Assembly: GCA_944388685.1 (NCBI GenBank)
Contig: CALXJS010000012.1
Coordinates: forward strand, 1 to 32,562
Reading direction: 5' to 3'
Source: an uncultured Clostridia bacterium
Lineage (GTDB): Bacteria; Bacillota_A; Clostridia; TANB77; CAG-508
Length of the DNA stretch: 32,562 nucleotides
Shown here in pieces: positions 1 to 7,457 of this stretch. How positions within the stretch are numbered: position 1 is the stretch's first letter; each line of letters begins with the position of its first letter. The position numbers and the translations under genes are program-made. The notes under the pieces were generated by a model. The model made no database searches, was not told the DNA's origin, and saw only the letters and a list, made by a program, of their open reading frames with translations.

Positions 1-124
1 ATTTACAAGAGCCTAAAATACTAGAACAGACGTACTATATGAATTGGGTAAAAATTGGGTAAAATCTTCTCAAAAAATGCCCTAAAAATGCACAAATGTT
101 CTATAAATAAAAACTCTTGTAAAT
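1..124. repeat. Widely spaced 11-bp inverted repeat
   Basis: The first 11 bases of the window (atttacaagag) recur as an exact inverted copy (ctcttgtaaat) at 114-124, about 100 bp away. Together with the tandem repeat at 42-64 and the tRNA fragment at 184-228 this resembles the end of an integrated mobile element with recombinase-binding arms. No integrase gene is in the window, so the role is inferred. Confidence 0.4.
42..64 (+). repeat. Tandem 11-bp direct repeat (aattgggtaaa x2)
   Basis: Two adjacent copies of aattgggtaaa lie about 120 bp from the tRNA 3' fragment. Directly repeated short sites beside an attachment site are typical of arm-type binding sites of tyrosine integrases. The repeat itself is seen directly; the function is inferred. 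Confidence 0.4.
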
Positions 125-183
125 ACTGAAATACCAACAAAAACTCTAATTTTCACAAACTTACAAAAAGTGGTCAGGTCTCG

Positions 184-228
184 CTCATAACCCGAAGGCC
201 ATAAGTTCCAGCCCTATCCCCGCAACCA
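184..228 (+). pseudogene. Degenerate 3' fragment of initiator tRNA-Met (possible attachment-site scar)
   Basis: The segment runs from a CAU anticodon loop (ctcataa, anticodon 186-188) through the 3' anticodon stem cccga, a variable region, a damaged T arm (ataag-ttccagc-cctat, one stem mismatch) and an acceptor strand ccccgca plus discriminator A and encoded CCA (226-228). The A72-A73 end matches bacterial initiator tRNA, whose first base pair is a C-A mismatch. The 5' half is missing: bases before the loop do not pair with cccga and no D arm is visible. A 3' half-tRNA is what integration into a tRNA gene leaves at the far end of an element. Several substitutions suggest an old, non-functional copy. 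Confidence 0.6.
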
Positions 229-635
229 AAGATTCAACTAGAATTACAAAAAATCGTAGACTCTTATTGACTTTAGCGTTAACCTGAGAGATCTCAATAT
301 GAACAACTTAAGAAAAAGGCGATGTAACTATTTTTAATAAGTACATATTTTTTAGTTTTTTATTAAAATTATTAAAAAAAGACTGCAATAATCTTAATGT
401 CGATATACTTAAATTTAAAAACTTGTTTGAAATTTGTTCTATATTTATTACTTGGTCTCCACTTTCTTAAATTACTTTTTCTCCTTTGTGTCAAATAACT
501 TGAAACAACACACAAAAGCAAAAAAAAGAACAATAAAAAGCATAAAAAAATAAAGAAAAATAAAAAGAACGAAAACATGAATAAAAATCCAATTGTGAAA
601 AAATAAACCAATAGAAACGAACTTAAAGTACAATA
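229..635. other. Gene-poor AT-rich stretch
   Basis: No convincing gene is seen. A minus-strand reading frame at 372-611 begins with TTG, has no clear ribosome-binding site, and is almost all Phe/Leu in its first half because the opposite strand is an A-rich low-complexity run. Its second half is basic. It could be a one-helix membrane peptide, but composition alone explains it. Confidence 0.5.
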
Positions 636-676
636 AAAAAGAGTGTTATAGCGATATTTCTAAAGGAATAACACTC
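636..676 (-). terminator. Rho-independent terminator of the HTH gene
   Basis: On the minus strand a 9-bp stem (641-649 with 668-676, gagtgttat/ataacactc) is followed by a run of six T (635-640 read as a complement). It lies about 30 bp past the stop of the minus-strand HTH gene. Confidence 0.7.
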
Positions 677-707
677 CTTAAAATGCAGTAATACTACATG
701 ATAAAAA

Positions 708-917
708 CTAAATTTGCTCACCATTTTTCAAAATAAATATAGGATGATAAGTGCTATTCGTTTTAGAAGCAATTAATTCTAACTCTTTTTGAGTAAAACT
801 TTCTCTTTTCATTTTTCCATGAAAATTCTGAGGACTATTTCCAGTTAAACGTGCCAATTGAGAAACACTCAAATTAGATTTAACACATAAAATTTTTATT
901 TTTTCTGATAAACTCAT
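708..917 (-). CDS. Small HTH (Xre-type) regulator
   Basis: A 69-residue protein that is essentially a single helix-turn-helix. Residues about 14-40 (NLSVSQLARLTGNSPQNFHG) fit the Cro/Xre pattern of two helices joined by a turn; the tail carries no obvious second domain. The ATG is preceded by GGAGG at good spacing and by a consensus promoter (947-975), and a terminator follows, so it is a one-gene unit. It is transcribed away from the two-methyltransferase operon, with an inverted repeat midway between the two promoters. That position suggests a controller-like repressor or activator of the restriction-modification genes, but similar small Xre proteins also occur as stand-alone genes in gut Firmicutes. 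DNA-binding family is confident; the regulatory target is inferred. Confidence 0.8.
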   Translation of the reverse strand: MSLSEKIKILCVKSNLSVSQLARLTGNSPQNFHGKMKRESFTQKELELIASKTNSTYHPIFILKNGEQI

Positions 918-946
918 TATATTCCTCCATTTACCATTTTTACTTA

Positions 947-975
947 ATTATAAACTATAAAATTTACAATGTCAA
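947..975 (-). promoter_or_regulatory. Consensus sigma-A promoter for the HTH gene
   Basis: Read on the minus strand: TTGACA (970-975), a 17-base spacer, then TATAAT (947-952). Both hexamers are perfect and the start codon lies about 30 bp downstream of the -10. Confidence 0.85.
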
Positions 976-1016
976 TTAATAAATTTATATAAATAAAAAT
1001 TAGAAAAATTTTTATC

Positions 1017-1036
1017 AATGACTATCATCAGTCATT
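1017..1036. promoter_or_regulatory. Inverted repeat between divergent promoters (candidate operator)
   Basis: AATGACT-6-AGTCATT, a 7-bp perfect dyad about 42-44 bp upstream of both divergent -35 boxes (975 on the minus strand, 1080 on the plus strand). The central position suits a shared regulator site. Binding by the HTH protein is inference. Confidence 0.5.
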
Positions 1037-1079
1037 ATCTAAAACAGAAAGTCGTCAATCATTTTTTTAAAGAAATCCA

Positions 1080-1108
1080 TTGACAGGAAGTTTGATAAAT
1101 AATATAAT
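1080..1108 (+). promoter_or_regulatory. Consensus sigma-A promoter of the restriction-modification operon
   Basis: TTGACA (1080-1085), 17-base spacer, TATAAT (1103-1108); both hexamers perfect. Transcription should start near 1115, putting the palindrome at 1130-1147 inside the untranslated leader. Confidence 0.85.
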
Positions 1109-1129
1109 ATAAACTGAAAAATATAAAAC

Positions 1130-1147
1130 ATCAGCTCTAGAGCTGAT
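1130..1147. promoter_or_regulatory. 18-bp perfect palindrome in the methyltransferase leader
   Basis: ATCAGCTCTAGAGCTGAT is an exact 18-bp palindrome lying just after the predicted start of transcription and 5 bases before the AGGAGC ribosome-binding site (1152-1157). It can act as a DNA operator or form an RNA hairpin (9 bp without a loop, fewer in practice). In LlaJI a methyltransferase autoregulates its operon from a promoter-proximal site; a similar role here is inferred. Confidence 0.6.
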
Positions 1148-1160
1148 AAAAGGAGCAAAT

Positions 1161-2210
1161 ATGATTAAAGCAATTAGTTTATTTTCGGGAGCAGGAGGAT
1201 TAGATATAGGGTCAACAATGGCAGGTGTAGAGGTAATGTTTTCAACAGATGTTGATTCAGATTGTATTAGGACTTTGAAAAAGAATAAAAAATGGAATAA
1301 AGGAAAGATTTTAGAAGGAGACTTATTTAAAATTAAGAGTTCTGAAATAATAGATGCATGTAAAAATGAGAAATATGATAAATTTATAATAATAGGAGGA
1401 GCCCCTTGTCAGCCATTTTCTAAAAATGGCTATTGGGTAGGAAATCAAACGAGAAGAGGGATAAACGATCCTAGGGCAAAATTGGTTAATGAATATTTGA
1501 GAGTAGTTAGTGACTTAAAGCCAGATGGATTTGTATTTGAAAATGTAGAAAGTTTATTACATCCTACCAATAAAGTTATTATAGATGAATTTATAGATAT
1601 TATTAAAGAAGAAGGATATGAATATAAAATTATTAAGGCCTGTGCATTAAATTATGGTGTTCCACAAAATAGAAAAAGATTATTTATCATAGGAACAAAA
1701 GGAACTTTTAAAGCAGATGAACCCAAAAAAACGCATGGGTCTGAAAAAGAAATAGAACAGGATAAAACTTTAAAACCATATACTACAGTGGGAGAATTTA
1801 TAAATAAATATAATAAGAAAGAATTTTTTGAGCCAGAGGAAGTGGTAGAGGGAAGATATGCTGATGATTTAAAAGAAGTACCACCAGGAATGAATTATAA
1901 AGCTTTGACAGCATGGGCAGGTTATCCAAATCCTAAATTTGTAGCAGATAAGAAATTCTGGAACTTTTTATTAAAACTATCTCCTGATAGGTATTCTTGG
2001 ACCATTACTGCACAACCAGGACCATGGATAGGACCATTTCATTGGGAATCAAGAAGATTAAGAGTACCTGAAATTGCTGCAATTCAGACTTTTCCAGAGG
2101 ATTATCAATTTGAAGGAAATAGAAGTTCAATACAGAAACAAATAGGAAATGCAGTACCATGTTTAATGGCAAAAGCAATGGTAGGATTTTTAAAAGATAG
2201 TTTAGAATAG
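1161..2210 (+). CDS. DNA (cytosine-5) methyltransferase, first of a pair (LlaJI M1-like)
   Basis: Transfers a methyl group from S-adenosylmethionine to C5 of cytosine in a specific DNA sequence. All key family motifs are present in order: motif I FSGAGGLDIG (8-17, SAM binding), motif IV GGAPCQPFS (79-87, catalytic Cys83), motif VI FENV (126-129), motif VIII QNRKRLF (169-175) and motif X QIGNAVP (327-333). The target-recognition region is about 180-320. Length (349) is normal for a monospecific enzyme. The ATG follows AGGAGC. It is the first gene of an operon with a second C5 methyltransferase 13 bp downstream, then McrB- and McrC-like genes. Two methyltransferases imply an asymmetric recognition sequence, one enzyme per strand, as in LlaJI. 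The site itself cannot be read from the sequence. Confidence 0.93.
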   Translation: MIKAISLFSGAGGLDIGSTMAGVEVMFSTDVDSDCIRTLKKNKKWNKGKILEGDLFKIKSSEIIDACKNEKYDKFIIIGGAPCQPFSKNGYWVGNQTRRGINDPRAKLVNEYLRVVSDLKPDGFVFENVESLLHPTNKVIIDEFIDIIKEEGYEYKIIKACALNYGVPQNRKRLFIIGTKGTFKADEPKKTHGSEKEIEQDKTLKPYTTVGEFINKYNKKEFFEPEEVVEGRYADDLKEVPPGMNYKALTAWAGYPNPKFVADKKFWNFLLKLSPDRYSWTITAQPGPWIGPFHWESRRLRVPEIAAIQTFPEDYQFEGNRSSIQKQIGNAVPCLMAKAMVGFLKDSLE

Positions 2211-2223
2211 TAGGAGAAGATTT

Positions 2224-3270
2224 ATGATAAATGTATTAAGTATTTTTTCAGGTGGAGGAGGAATCGATTTAGGATTTAAAAAAGCAGGTTTTCATATAGC
2301 TTATGCAACAGATAATTGGCCAATAGCTTGTGAAACATTGAAAAAGAATAATAAATCCACCATCGTAGAATGTAAAGATATAAGAGATGTTAAATATGAT
2401 GATATAAAAAAGTTACTAAAGAATAAAGAAATTGATGTGTTAGTAGGAGGTCCTCCTTGCCCAGCATATTCAAAATCAAGGTTTTATTTAAAAAACAAAA
2501 AAAGAGCATTAGAAGATGAAAACGCATATACATTGTATAATTATTTTAGAATTTTAGAAGAAGTAAATCCAAAAGTTTTCTTTTTTGAAAATGTATTTGG
2601 TTTTGTATATAAGCCACATGAGGCAGCATTTAATTTATTAAAGGATGAAGCAAAAAGATTAGAATATGAAATATCTTACAAAGTAGTAAATTGTGCTGAT
2701 TATGGAGTCCCACAAATCCGACAGCGTTTTATTTGTGTAGGTGTAAAGAAGGGGGTAGGAGAAAAATTTATTTTTCCTGAACCAAAATATTGTGATCCAT
2801 TAAAGATGGAAAAAGGCAGTAAAAAGAAAAAATGGGTTACTTGTGGAGAAGCAATTGGAGATTTAGACTATGATTTACCAGAGGATAAAGATATGCAGGC
2901 TGGTTCAAAGCATAAAGATTTATTAAAACTTGTACCACCAGGAGATAATTATTTGTTTTTTACAAAAGAAAGAGGGTATCCAAATCCAATATTTAAATGG
3001 AGATCTAGATATTGGTCTTTTTTATTGAAACTTTCTCCAGAAAAACCTTCTTGGACAATTCAAGCTAGTCAATCTAATAATATGGGACCATTTCATTGGA
3101 AAAACAGATTTTTAAGAATAGAAGAAATAAAAAGAATTCAAACATTTGATGATAATTATGAAATTCTAGGAACGTATAAAGAACAGTGGAGGCAGATAGG
3201 AAATGCGGTTCCTCCACTAGTAGCTAAAACCATAGCAAAGGAAATTAAAAAACAATATTTTAATACATAG
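2224..3270 (+). CDS. DNA (cytosine-5) methyltransferase, second of a pair (LlaJI M2-like)
   Basis: A 348-residue C5-cytosine methyltransferase with motif I FSGGGGIDLGF (8-18), motif IV GGPPCPAYS (75-83, catalytic Cys79), motif VI FENV (121-124), motif VIII QIRQRF (164-169) and motif X QIGNAVPP (324-331). It is clearly homologous to the upstream enzyme, sharing a PPG-N-Y...GYPNP...FW/YW-FLLKLSP block and GPFHW in the recognition region, yet differs elsewhere. That suggests an old duplication followed by divergence in target strand or site. An AGGAG box sits in the 13-bp gap after the first gene, so the two should be co-translated. The pair would protect both strands of an asymmetric site from the restriction subunits encoded next. 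Confidence 0.92.
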   Translation: MINVLSIFSGGGGIDLGFKKAGFHIAYATDNWPIACETLKKNNKSTIVECKDIRDVKYDDIKKLLKNKEIDVLVGGPPCPAYSKSRFYLKNKKRALEDENAYTLYNYFRILEEVNPKVFFFENVFGFVYKPHEAAFNLLKDEAKRLEYEISYKVVNCADYGVPQIRQRFICVGVKKGVGEKFIFPEPKYCDPLKMEKGSKKKKWVTCGEAIGDLDYDLPEDKDMQAGSKHKDLLKLVPPGDNYLFFTKERGYPNPIFKWRSRYWSFLLKLSPEKPSWTIQASQSNNMGPFHWKNRFLRIEEIKRIQTFDDNYEILGTYKEQWRQIGNAVPPLVAKTIAKEIKKQYFNT

Positions 3271-3271
3271 A

Positions 3272-3300
3272 TTTACAGAAAAAAGTATTTATGATATACT
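3272..3300 (+). promoter_or_regulatory. Likely internal promoter ahead of the restriction genes
   Basis: TTTACA (3272-3277), 17-base spacer, TATACT (3295-3300). The -10 overlaps the left arm of the 11-bp inverted repeat at 3296-3330, so a transcript from here (start near 3307) would lack most of the left arm. A second TATAAT occurs at 3304-3309 without a matching -35. Confidence 0.55.
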
Positions 3301-3330
3301 CCTTATAATATGAATGAAAATAAGGAGTAT
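3296..3330 (+). promoter_or_regulatory. Inverted repeat/hairpin masking the McrB-gene ribosome-binding site
   Basis: Perfect 11-bp arms ATACTCCTTAT (3296-3306) and ATAAGGAGTAT (3320-3330) separated by 13 bases. The right arm contains the AAGGAG ribosome-binding site (3322-3327) of the gene starting at 3336. In read-through mRNA from the methyltransferase promoter the site would be paired and translation of restriction genes reduced. As DNA it is also a dyad across the internal promoter. Confidence 0.7.
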
Positions 3331-3335
3331 TTGTT

Positions 3336-4757
3336 ATGGGTGAATATTATCAATTAGGAATGCATGGAGAAAAATATTATGGAGAAGATCCAGCAGGACC
3401 TACAAAAGAAAGAATTAAAGAGATTATACACGAATCATTAAATTTAAATAATTATAGATTTGAATGGATACAATCTCAACAACAACCATATATGGGATGG
3501 TTACTAGATTCAGAAAATAAAATAACCATTTTAGATATATATTGTTGGAGAATTTCAAATGGAGGAAGAGGAAGAGAAAGCGAAAAAAGGATACAAATAG
3601 GATCAAACTGTAATAATGAAGCTTTTAATAGATTTTCAACAAGTGCAAGGAAAACCTTATTATTAGGTATATATGAAAATACACCTGGAGCACCTATTAT
3701 TGTTGCATGGAATGCATGGGAAAATAGAAATCATGGTGCATCAAAATCATGCTTTGCACAGATAGAAGATTTTCAAGAAGCCTTTAATAATGGATTATAT
3801 AAGGGAATAGATAGTAGCAGTAATTATTATTTTGTGTTTACAAAGGAGAATTTTACAAGTTATATAGAAAAAGTTCCTAGCGAAATTATGAGAGTAGAAA
3901 ACTATAATAAGGAAGATTTTAATAAAGAAGTATTTATTGGAGAAGGAGAATACAACAAAATAATTGATTTATTGGAGAGAAAGAAGAATATAATTTTACA
4001 AGGACCTCCAGGAGTTGGAAAAACATTTATGGCAAAACGACTTGTATATTCCATCATTGGAAAAAAAGATGAACGTAGAATTTTAAATATCCAGTTTCAT
4101 CAAAGTTATTCATATGAGGATTTTATTGAAGGATATCGCCCAAAAGAAGAAGGTGGATTTAAAATAGAGAAAGGTTCTTTTACTAAATTTTGTGAAATGG
4201 CTGAAAACGATCCTGAAAATTCATATTATTGTATAATAGATGAAATCAATAGAGGAAATATAAGCAAAATTTTTGGGGAATTACTAATGTTAATTGAGTC
4301 AGATAAAAGAGGTGAGGAACTATTATTAGCTTATTCTAAAACCTTATTTTCAGTACCTAAAAATGTGTATATTATAGGAATGATGAATACAGCAGATAGA
4401 AGTTTAGCATTAATAGATTATGCATTGAGAAGTCGATTTGCTTTTTATACTGTAAAACCAGATTTCGATAATAGTAATTTCCAAGAATATATCCATCAAC
4501 TTGAAAATGAGAAAATTACAAAATTAGTTAATAAGGTAAAAGAGTTGAATAGAGATATAAAAGAAGATCCGAGTCTAGGGGAAGGATTTTATATAGGATA
4601 TAGATATTTTTGTAATTTACGTCGAGTGGAAAATCTACAAATCAAATCAATAGTAGAATATGATTTAATACCATTGATAGAAGAATATTGGTATGAAAAC
4701 GAAGAAAAGTCTAATTATTGGAAAGCGTCTCTAAGAGAGGTAGTAAGTGATGATTAA
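3336..4757 (+). CDS. McrB-like AAA+ GTPase, restriction subunit (LlaJI R1-like)
   Basis: A 473-residue motor subunit. Residues 1-185 form an N-terminal domain without a motif I can name, probably DNA recognition. The AAA+ domain has Walker A GPPGVGKT (223-230), Walker B YYCIIDEINRGN (297-308), the McrB-type GTP signature MNTADRS (350-356) and the RSRF arginine region (365-368). In McrBC, rings of McrB bind DNA, hydrolyse GTP and translocate to activate the McrC nuclease. Two resident C5 methyltransferases make a classical methyl-dependent McrBC unlikely, because it would cut its own genome. LlaJI, which cuts unmethylated sites with McrB/McrC-like proteins, is the better model. The ribosome-binding site is inside a hairpin. 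The gene overlaps the next one by 8 bp. Confidence 0.88.
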   Translation: MGEYYQLGMHGEKYYGEDPAGPTKERIKEIIHESLNLNNYRFEWIQSQQQPYMGWLLDSENKITILDIYCWRISNGGRGRESEKRIQIGSNCNNEAFNRFSTSARKTLLLGIYENTPGAPIIVAWNAWENRNHGASKSCFAQIEDFQEAFNNGLYKGIDSSSNYYFVFTKENFTSYIEKVPSEIMRVENYNKEDFNKEVFIGEGEYNKIIDLLERKKNIILQGPPGVGKTFMAKRLVYSIIGKKDERRILNIQFHQSYSYEDFIEGYRPKEEGGFKIEKGSFTKFCEMAENDPENSYYCIIDEINRGNISKIFGELLMLIESDKRGEELLLAYSKTLFSVPKNVYIIGMMNTADRSLALIDYALRSRFAFYTVKPDFDNSNFQEYIHQLENEKITKLVNKVKELNRDIKEDPSLGEGFYIGYRYFCNLRRVENLQIKSIVEYDLIPLIEEYWYENEEKSNYWKASLREVVSDD

Positions 4758-5802
4758 AAATGTAAAAAATATTTATTGGATGATGGTATATGCTTTCAGA
4801 GGAATAGAAAAAAAGGGAATAAAATCACTAAGTACAGAAACATTTGATTCAATGTATGATTTATTTTGTGAACTATTTAATATTTGTTTGGCAGAACAAA
4901 TAAAAAAGGGATTTAGAAATGAGTATGTTATGGTAAGAGAAAGAACATCTACCATAAGAGGAAAACTTAACATTGATGAAACGATTAAATCAAATCTGAT
5001 AAATACAACTAGAGTAATCTGCGAACATGATGAATTTTCAATAAATACATATATGAATAAAATAATAAAGAGTACGGCTATTCTCTTAATTAATAGTAAC
5101 AAAATTAAAGATGTCCGAAAAAAGGAAAAATTAAAGAAAACCATTAGATATCTAGGAGACATTGAAACAATAGATATCAAGAGAATCCAATGGAATTTAA
5201 TAAAGTTTAGTAGAAATAATATATCTTATCGCGTATTAATAAATTTGTGCCACTTAATCATTAGTGGCACAATATTAACTCAAAACGAGGGTAAAATTGT
5301 TTTGGCTGATTTTTTGGATGACCAAAGTATGCACAGATTATATGAAAAATTCATTTTAGAATACTATAAATTTCATTTTCCACAATTAAAACCAGCAGTT
5401 AGACATATTAATTGGAATGTAGAAGGTGAAGAAGAAAGTCTAGCATTATTACCTGAAATGATTACAGATATTACACTGCAATATGAAGATAAAATGTTAA
5501 TAATTGATGCCAAGTATTATTCTAACATATTTCAAAGGAATTTTATAAGTGATAGAGAAAAGTTTAAATCTGCTAATTTATATCAAATTTTTACATACGT
5601 AAAAAATGCAGATGTTGAGCAAACAGGAAATGTAAAAGGAATGCTTTTATATGCAAAGACAGATGAAGATTTTATAAAACCTGCAAAATATAACATGGGT
5701 AATAATCAAATTATTATTGATACATTAAATCTAGATGAAGATTTTGAAAAAATAAAATACAAATTAAATGAAATTGTAGAAGAGGTATTAATAAAGTGGT
5801 AG
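4750..5802 (+). CDS. McrC-like PD-(D/E)XK endonuclease subunit (LlaJI R2-like)
   Basis: About 350 residues. The C-terminal half has a PD-(D/E)XK nuclease core: PEMITDI (near 235-241, first Asp), LIIDAKYY (near 250-257, the D-A-K triad), and the following Q-x3-Y helix in NLYQIFTYV (near 276-284). The N-terminal part has the mixed helical character of McrC family proteins (5-methylcytosine restriction subunit). I chose ATG 4750; a GTG one codon earlier is equally in frame. An AGAGG box lies about 9 bases upstream inside the McrB gene, and the genes overlap by 8 bp, indicating translational coupling and equal dosage of motor and nuclease. It ends the operon and converges on yraN. The partner is the preceding GTPase; cleavage needs both. 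Confidence 0.85.
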   Translation: MIKNVKNIYWMMVYAFRGIEKKGIKSLSTETFDSMYDLFCELFNICLAEQIKKGFRNEYVMVRERTSTIRGKLNIDETIKSNLINTTRVICEHDEFSINTYMNKIIKSTAILLINSNKIKDVRKKEKLKKTIRYLGDIETIDIKRIQWNLIKFSRNNISYRVLINLCHLIISGTILTQNEGKIVLADFLDDQSMHRLYEKFILEYYKFHFPQLKPAVRHINWNVEGEEESLALLPEMITDITLQYEDKMLIIDAKYYSNIFQRNFISDREKFKSANLYQIFTYVKNADVEQTGNVKGMLLYAKTDEDFIKPAKYNMGNNQIIIDTLNLDEDFEKIKYKLNEIVEEVLIKW

Positions 5803-5872
5803 ACAAAAAATATTTTTAAACATTAAAAGTTATTTTAGAATAGTTTTAACAATAATCGGATAAATAGCACAA

Positions 5873-6232
5873 TCAAAAAATCTGTTTCACATGATGGATA
5901 CAAGGCACATTATTTTGAACAAAAATTTCAATTACATCAACACGAACATAAAGATGATTAAGATGATATTTATACAAATAATATTGACAAGCTTTAAATA
6001 AGTGGTTTTGCTTATATGTATTTACTGCATCAATAGGAGTACCATATTTTAAGCTTGTTCTTGTTTTTACTTCTATAAAAACAAGTTCATTACTAGAAGT
6101 ATCTTTAGCAATAATATCAATTTCACCTTGATAGCAAGAAAAGTTTCTTTCAATAATAATATAGTTGTGTTTTATTAGATAATTACAAGCAAAATTTTCG
6201 CCGAATTTTCCAGTTAATTGTTTAAAATACAT
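5873..6232 (-). CDS. yraN: YraN/UPF0102 family nuclease-like protein
   Basis: A 119-residue member of UPF0102, whose fold is that of a Holliday-junction-resolvase/PD-(D/E)XK nuclease. The characteristic blocks are visible: GKFGENFACNYL (8-19), a QGEIDIIA strand (35-42, Glu37 and Asp39) and FIEVKTR (52-58, Glu54 and Lys56), which together form the predicted metal site. The biological role of the family is not settled; it is usually linked to DNA repair or uptake by context. Its ATG lies inside the end of dprA (19-bp overlap), so it is translationally coupled to the yifB-dprA unit. Length and motifs look intact. Confidence 0.9.
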   Translation of the reverse strand: MYFKQLTGKFGENFACNYLIKHNYIIIERNFSCYQGEIDIIAKDTSSNELVFIEVKTRTSLKYGTPIDAVNTYKQNHLFKACQYYLYKYHLNHLYVRVDVIEIFVQNNVPCIHHVKQIF

Positions 6233-7249
6233 ATATAACCACCTGCCACCTTTCTGATATACCCTTCTAATTCAAGAGAAAATAAAGCACTTGAGACTTC
6301 TGAGACAGACTTAGAAGTCTTTTTACAAATTTCGTTAATAGAAATGGGGTTCAATGAAATTAGTTCATAAATCTCTTTGAATTTTGTGTGATTTAGTGTT
6401 TTCTTTTTTAATAAAAGTGAATCCATTTTTTCAGGAATAGAAAAATCAGGAGAAAGAATAGAGGGATTAGCATCAAGATTTTGATAATGAAAGGTATGCA
6501 TTTCTAGTTCAGAGCAATAAGTAACAGAATTGCTAAAATTTTGAAAAAGGCTACATTTAGAATTAAGTTCAGACAAATCTACTTTTTGTATTTTCTTGTA
6601 TTTCTTAGATTGTTTTTTTAAAGAAGTCAACTCATGGAAAATATCTTCTACACAAGTTATTAAAATGGCACCATTTTTTAATAATAGATTTGTTCCAACA
6701 CCGTGAGCATTCCAAATTTCGTGTGGTAAAGTAAATACTTTTTTATGTTGTGAAAGTGCCAGTTTTGCAGTGACACTTGTACCACTTCTAAATGCTGCTT
6801 CGATGACCAAAGTTCCTAAAGACAACCCGCTAACTATACGATTTCTTTCTAAAAAATATTTTGATTGACATTTTGTGTCTGGTGGATATTCACTAATAAT
6901 TAATCCATCATTATCTAATATTTTTTTATATAGTTTTATATTTTCTTCAGGAAAAATATGATGAAAACCATTTCCAAGAACAGCTATTGTTTTTCCTGGC
7001 TGGTTATAAGAATATAGATGGGCAATTGTGTCAATACCGTTTAGCCAATCCACTCACAATAGTGATACCATATTGTGACAATTCGTATGAAAATTTCTGA
7101 GTCAATAGTCTGCCATTTTTTGTACAACAGCGAGAGCCAATGATGGATAGCATAGGATTGCGCAATAAATTGGTATTACCCTCTAAGTATAATGCTTTTG
7201 GTGGATTAGGAATTGTTTTCAATTGTTTGGGATATAGTTTATCATTCAT
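6214..7249 (-). CDS. dprA: DprA, DNA-processing protein, read through a +1 frame change at CGG
   Basis: DprA protects incoming single-stranded DNA and loads RecA during natural transformation. The protein is encoded in two frames. The first (7249 down to the CGG codon at 7039-7037) gives 70 residues ending VSGLAK and would stop at TGA two codons after CGG. Skipping the C of CGG enters the second frame with GGT, giving G-I-D-T-I-A-H and restoring the conserved SGLAxGID motif. The joined product is 344 residues, with the Rossmann core (IIGSR near 36, AVLGNGFHHIFPEEN, RNRIVSGLS, VIEAAFRSGTSVTA) and a C-terminal winged helix (about 280-344). Nothing else is damaged. The N-terminus starts close to the Rossmann domain, shorter than some homologues, and no strong ribosome-binding site precedes the ATG. 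Alternatives are a pseudogene or a sequence error; two other genes share the same junction. Confidence 0.88.
7036..7042 (-). other. Putative +1 recoding site in dprA (AAA C|GGT)
   Basis: On the minus strand the zero frame reads GCT AAA CGG TAT TGA. Removing or skipping the C at 7039 gives GCT AAA GGT ATT GAC, which encodes the conserved A-K-G-I-D of DprA. The extra base is not in a homopolymer. Mechanism inferred. Confidence 0.65.
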
Positions 7250-7457
7250 TGAAATTGTTTTTATAAAATCACGCCTTTCTTAATGAATTATTTAAAATAA
7301 ATTATAAATTTATGAATTCTGAAAATAAAATTTATTCCTGTTAAGTGTAGAATTTTTAGAAAGTATATATTATATTTTAATTGCGTTTCAAAGGATCAAT
7401 ACGATTCATACGCTTATCAAGAATTTTACACTGAAGAGATATTAAAATTTAGCAAAA

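Noticed and set aside
372..611. Minus-strand frame rich in Phe and Leu
   Set aside because: TTG start without a ribosome-binding site and composition explained by an A-rich run on the other strand; no family features.
4773..5180. 135-codon minus-strand frame inside the McrC-like gene
   Set aside because: Antisense to a gene with clear nuclease motifs and without its own ribosome-binding site.
3336..5802. Classical methylation-dependent McrBC (type IV) system
   Set aside because: Two C5 methyltransferases in the same operon would make self-cutting likely; the LlaJI arrangement explains all four genes.
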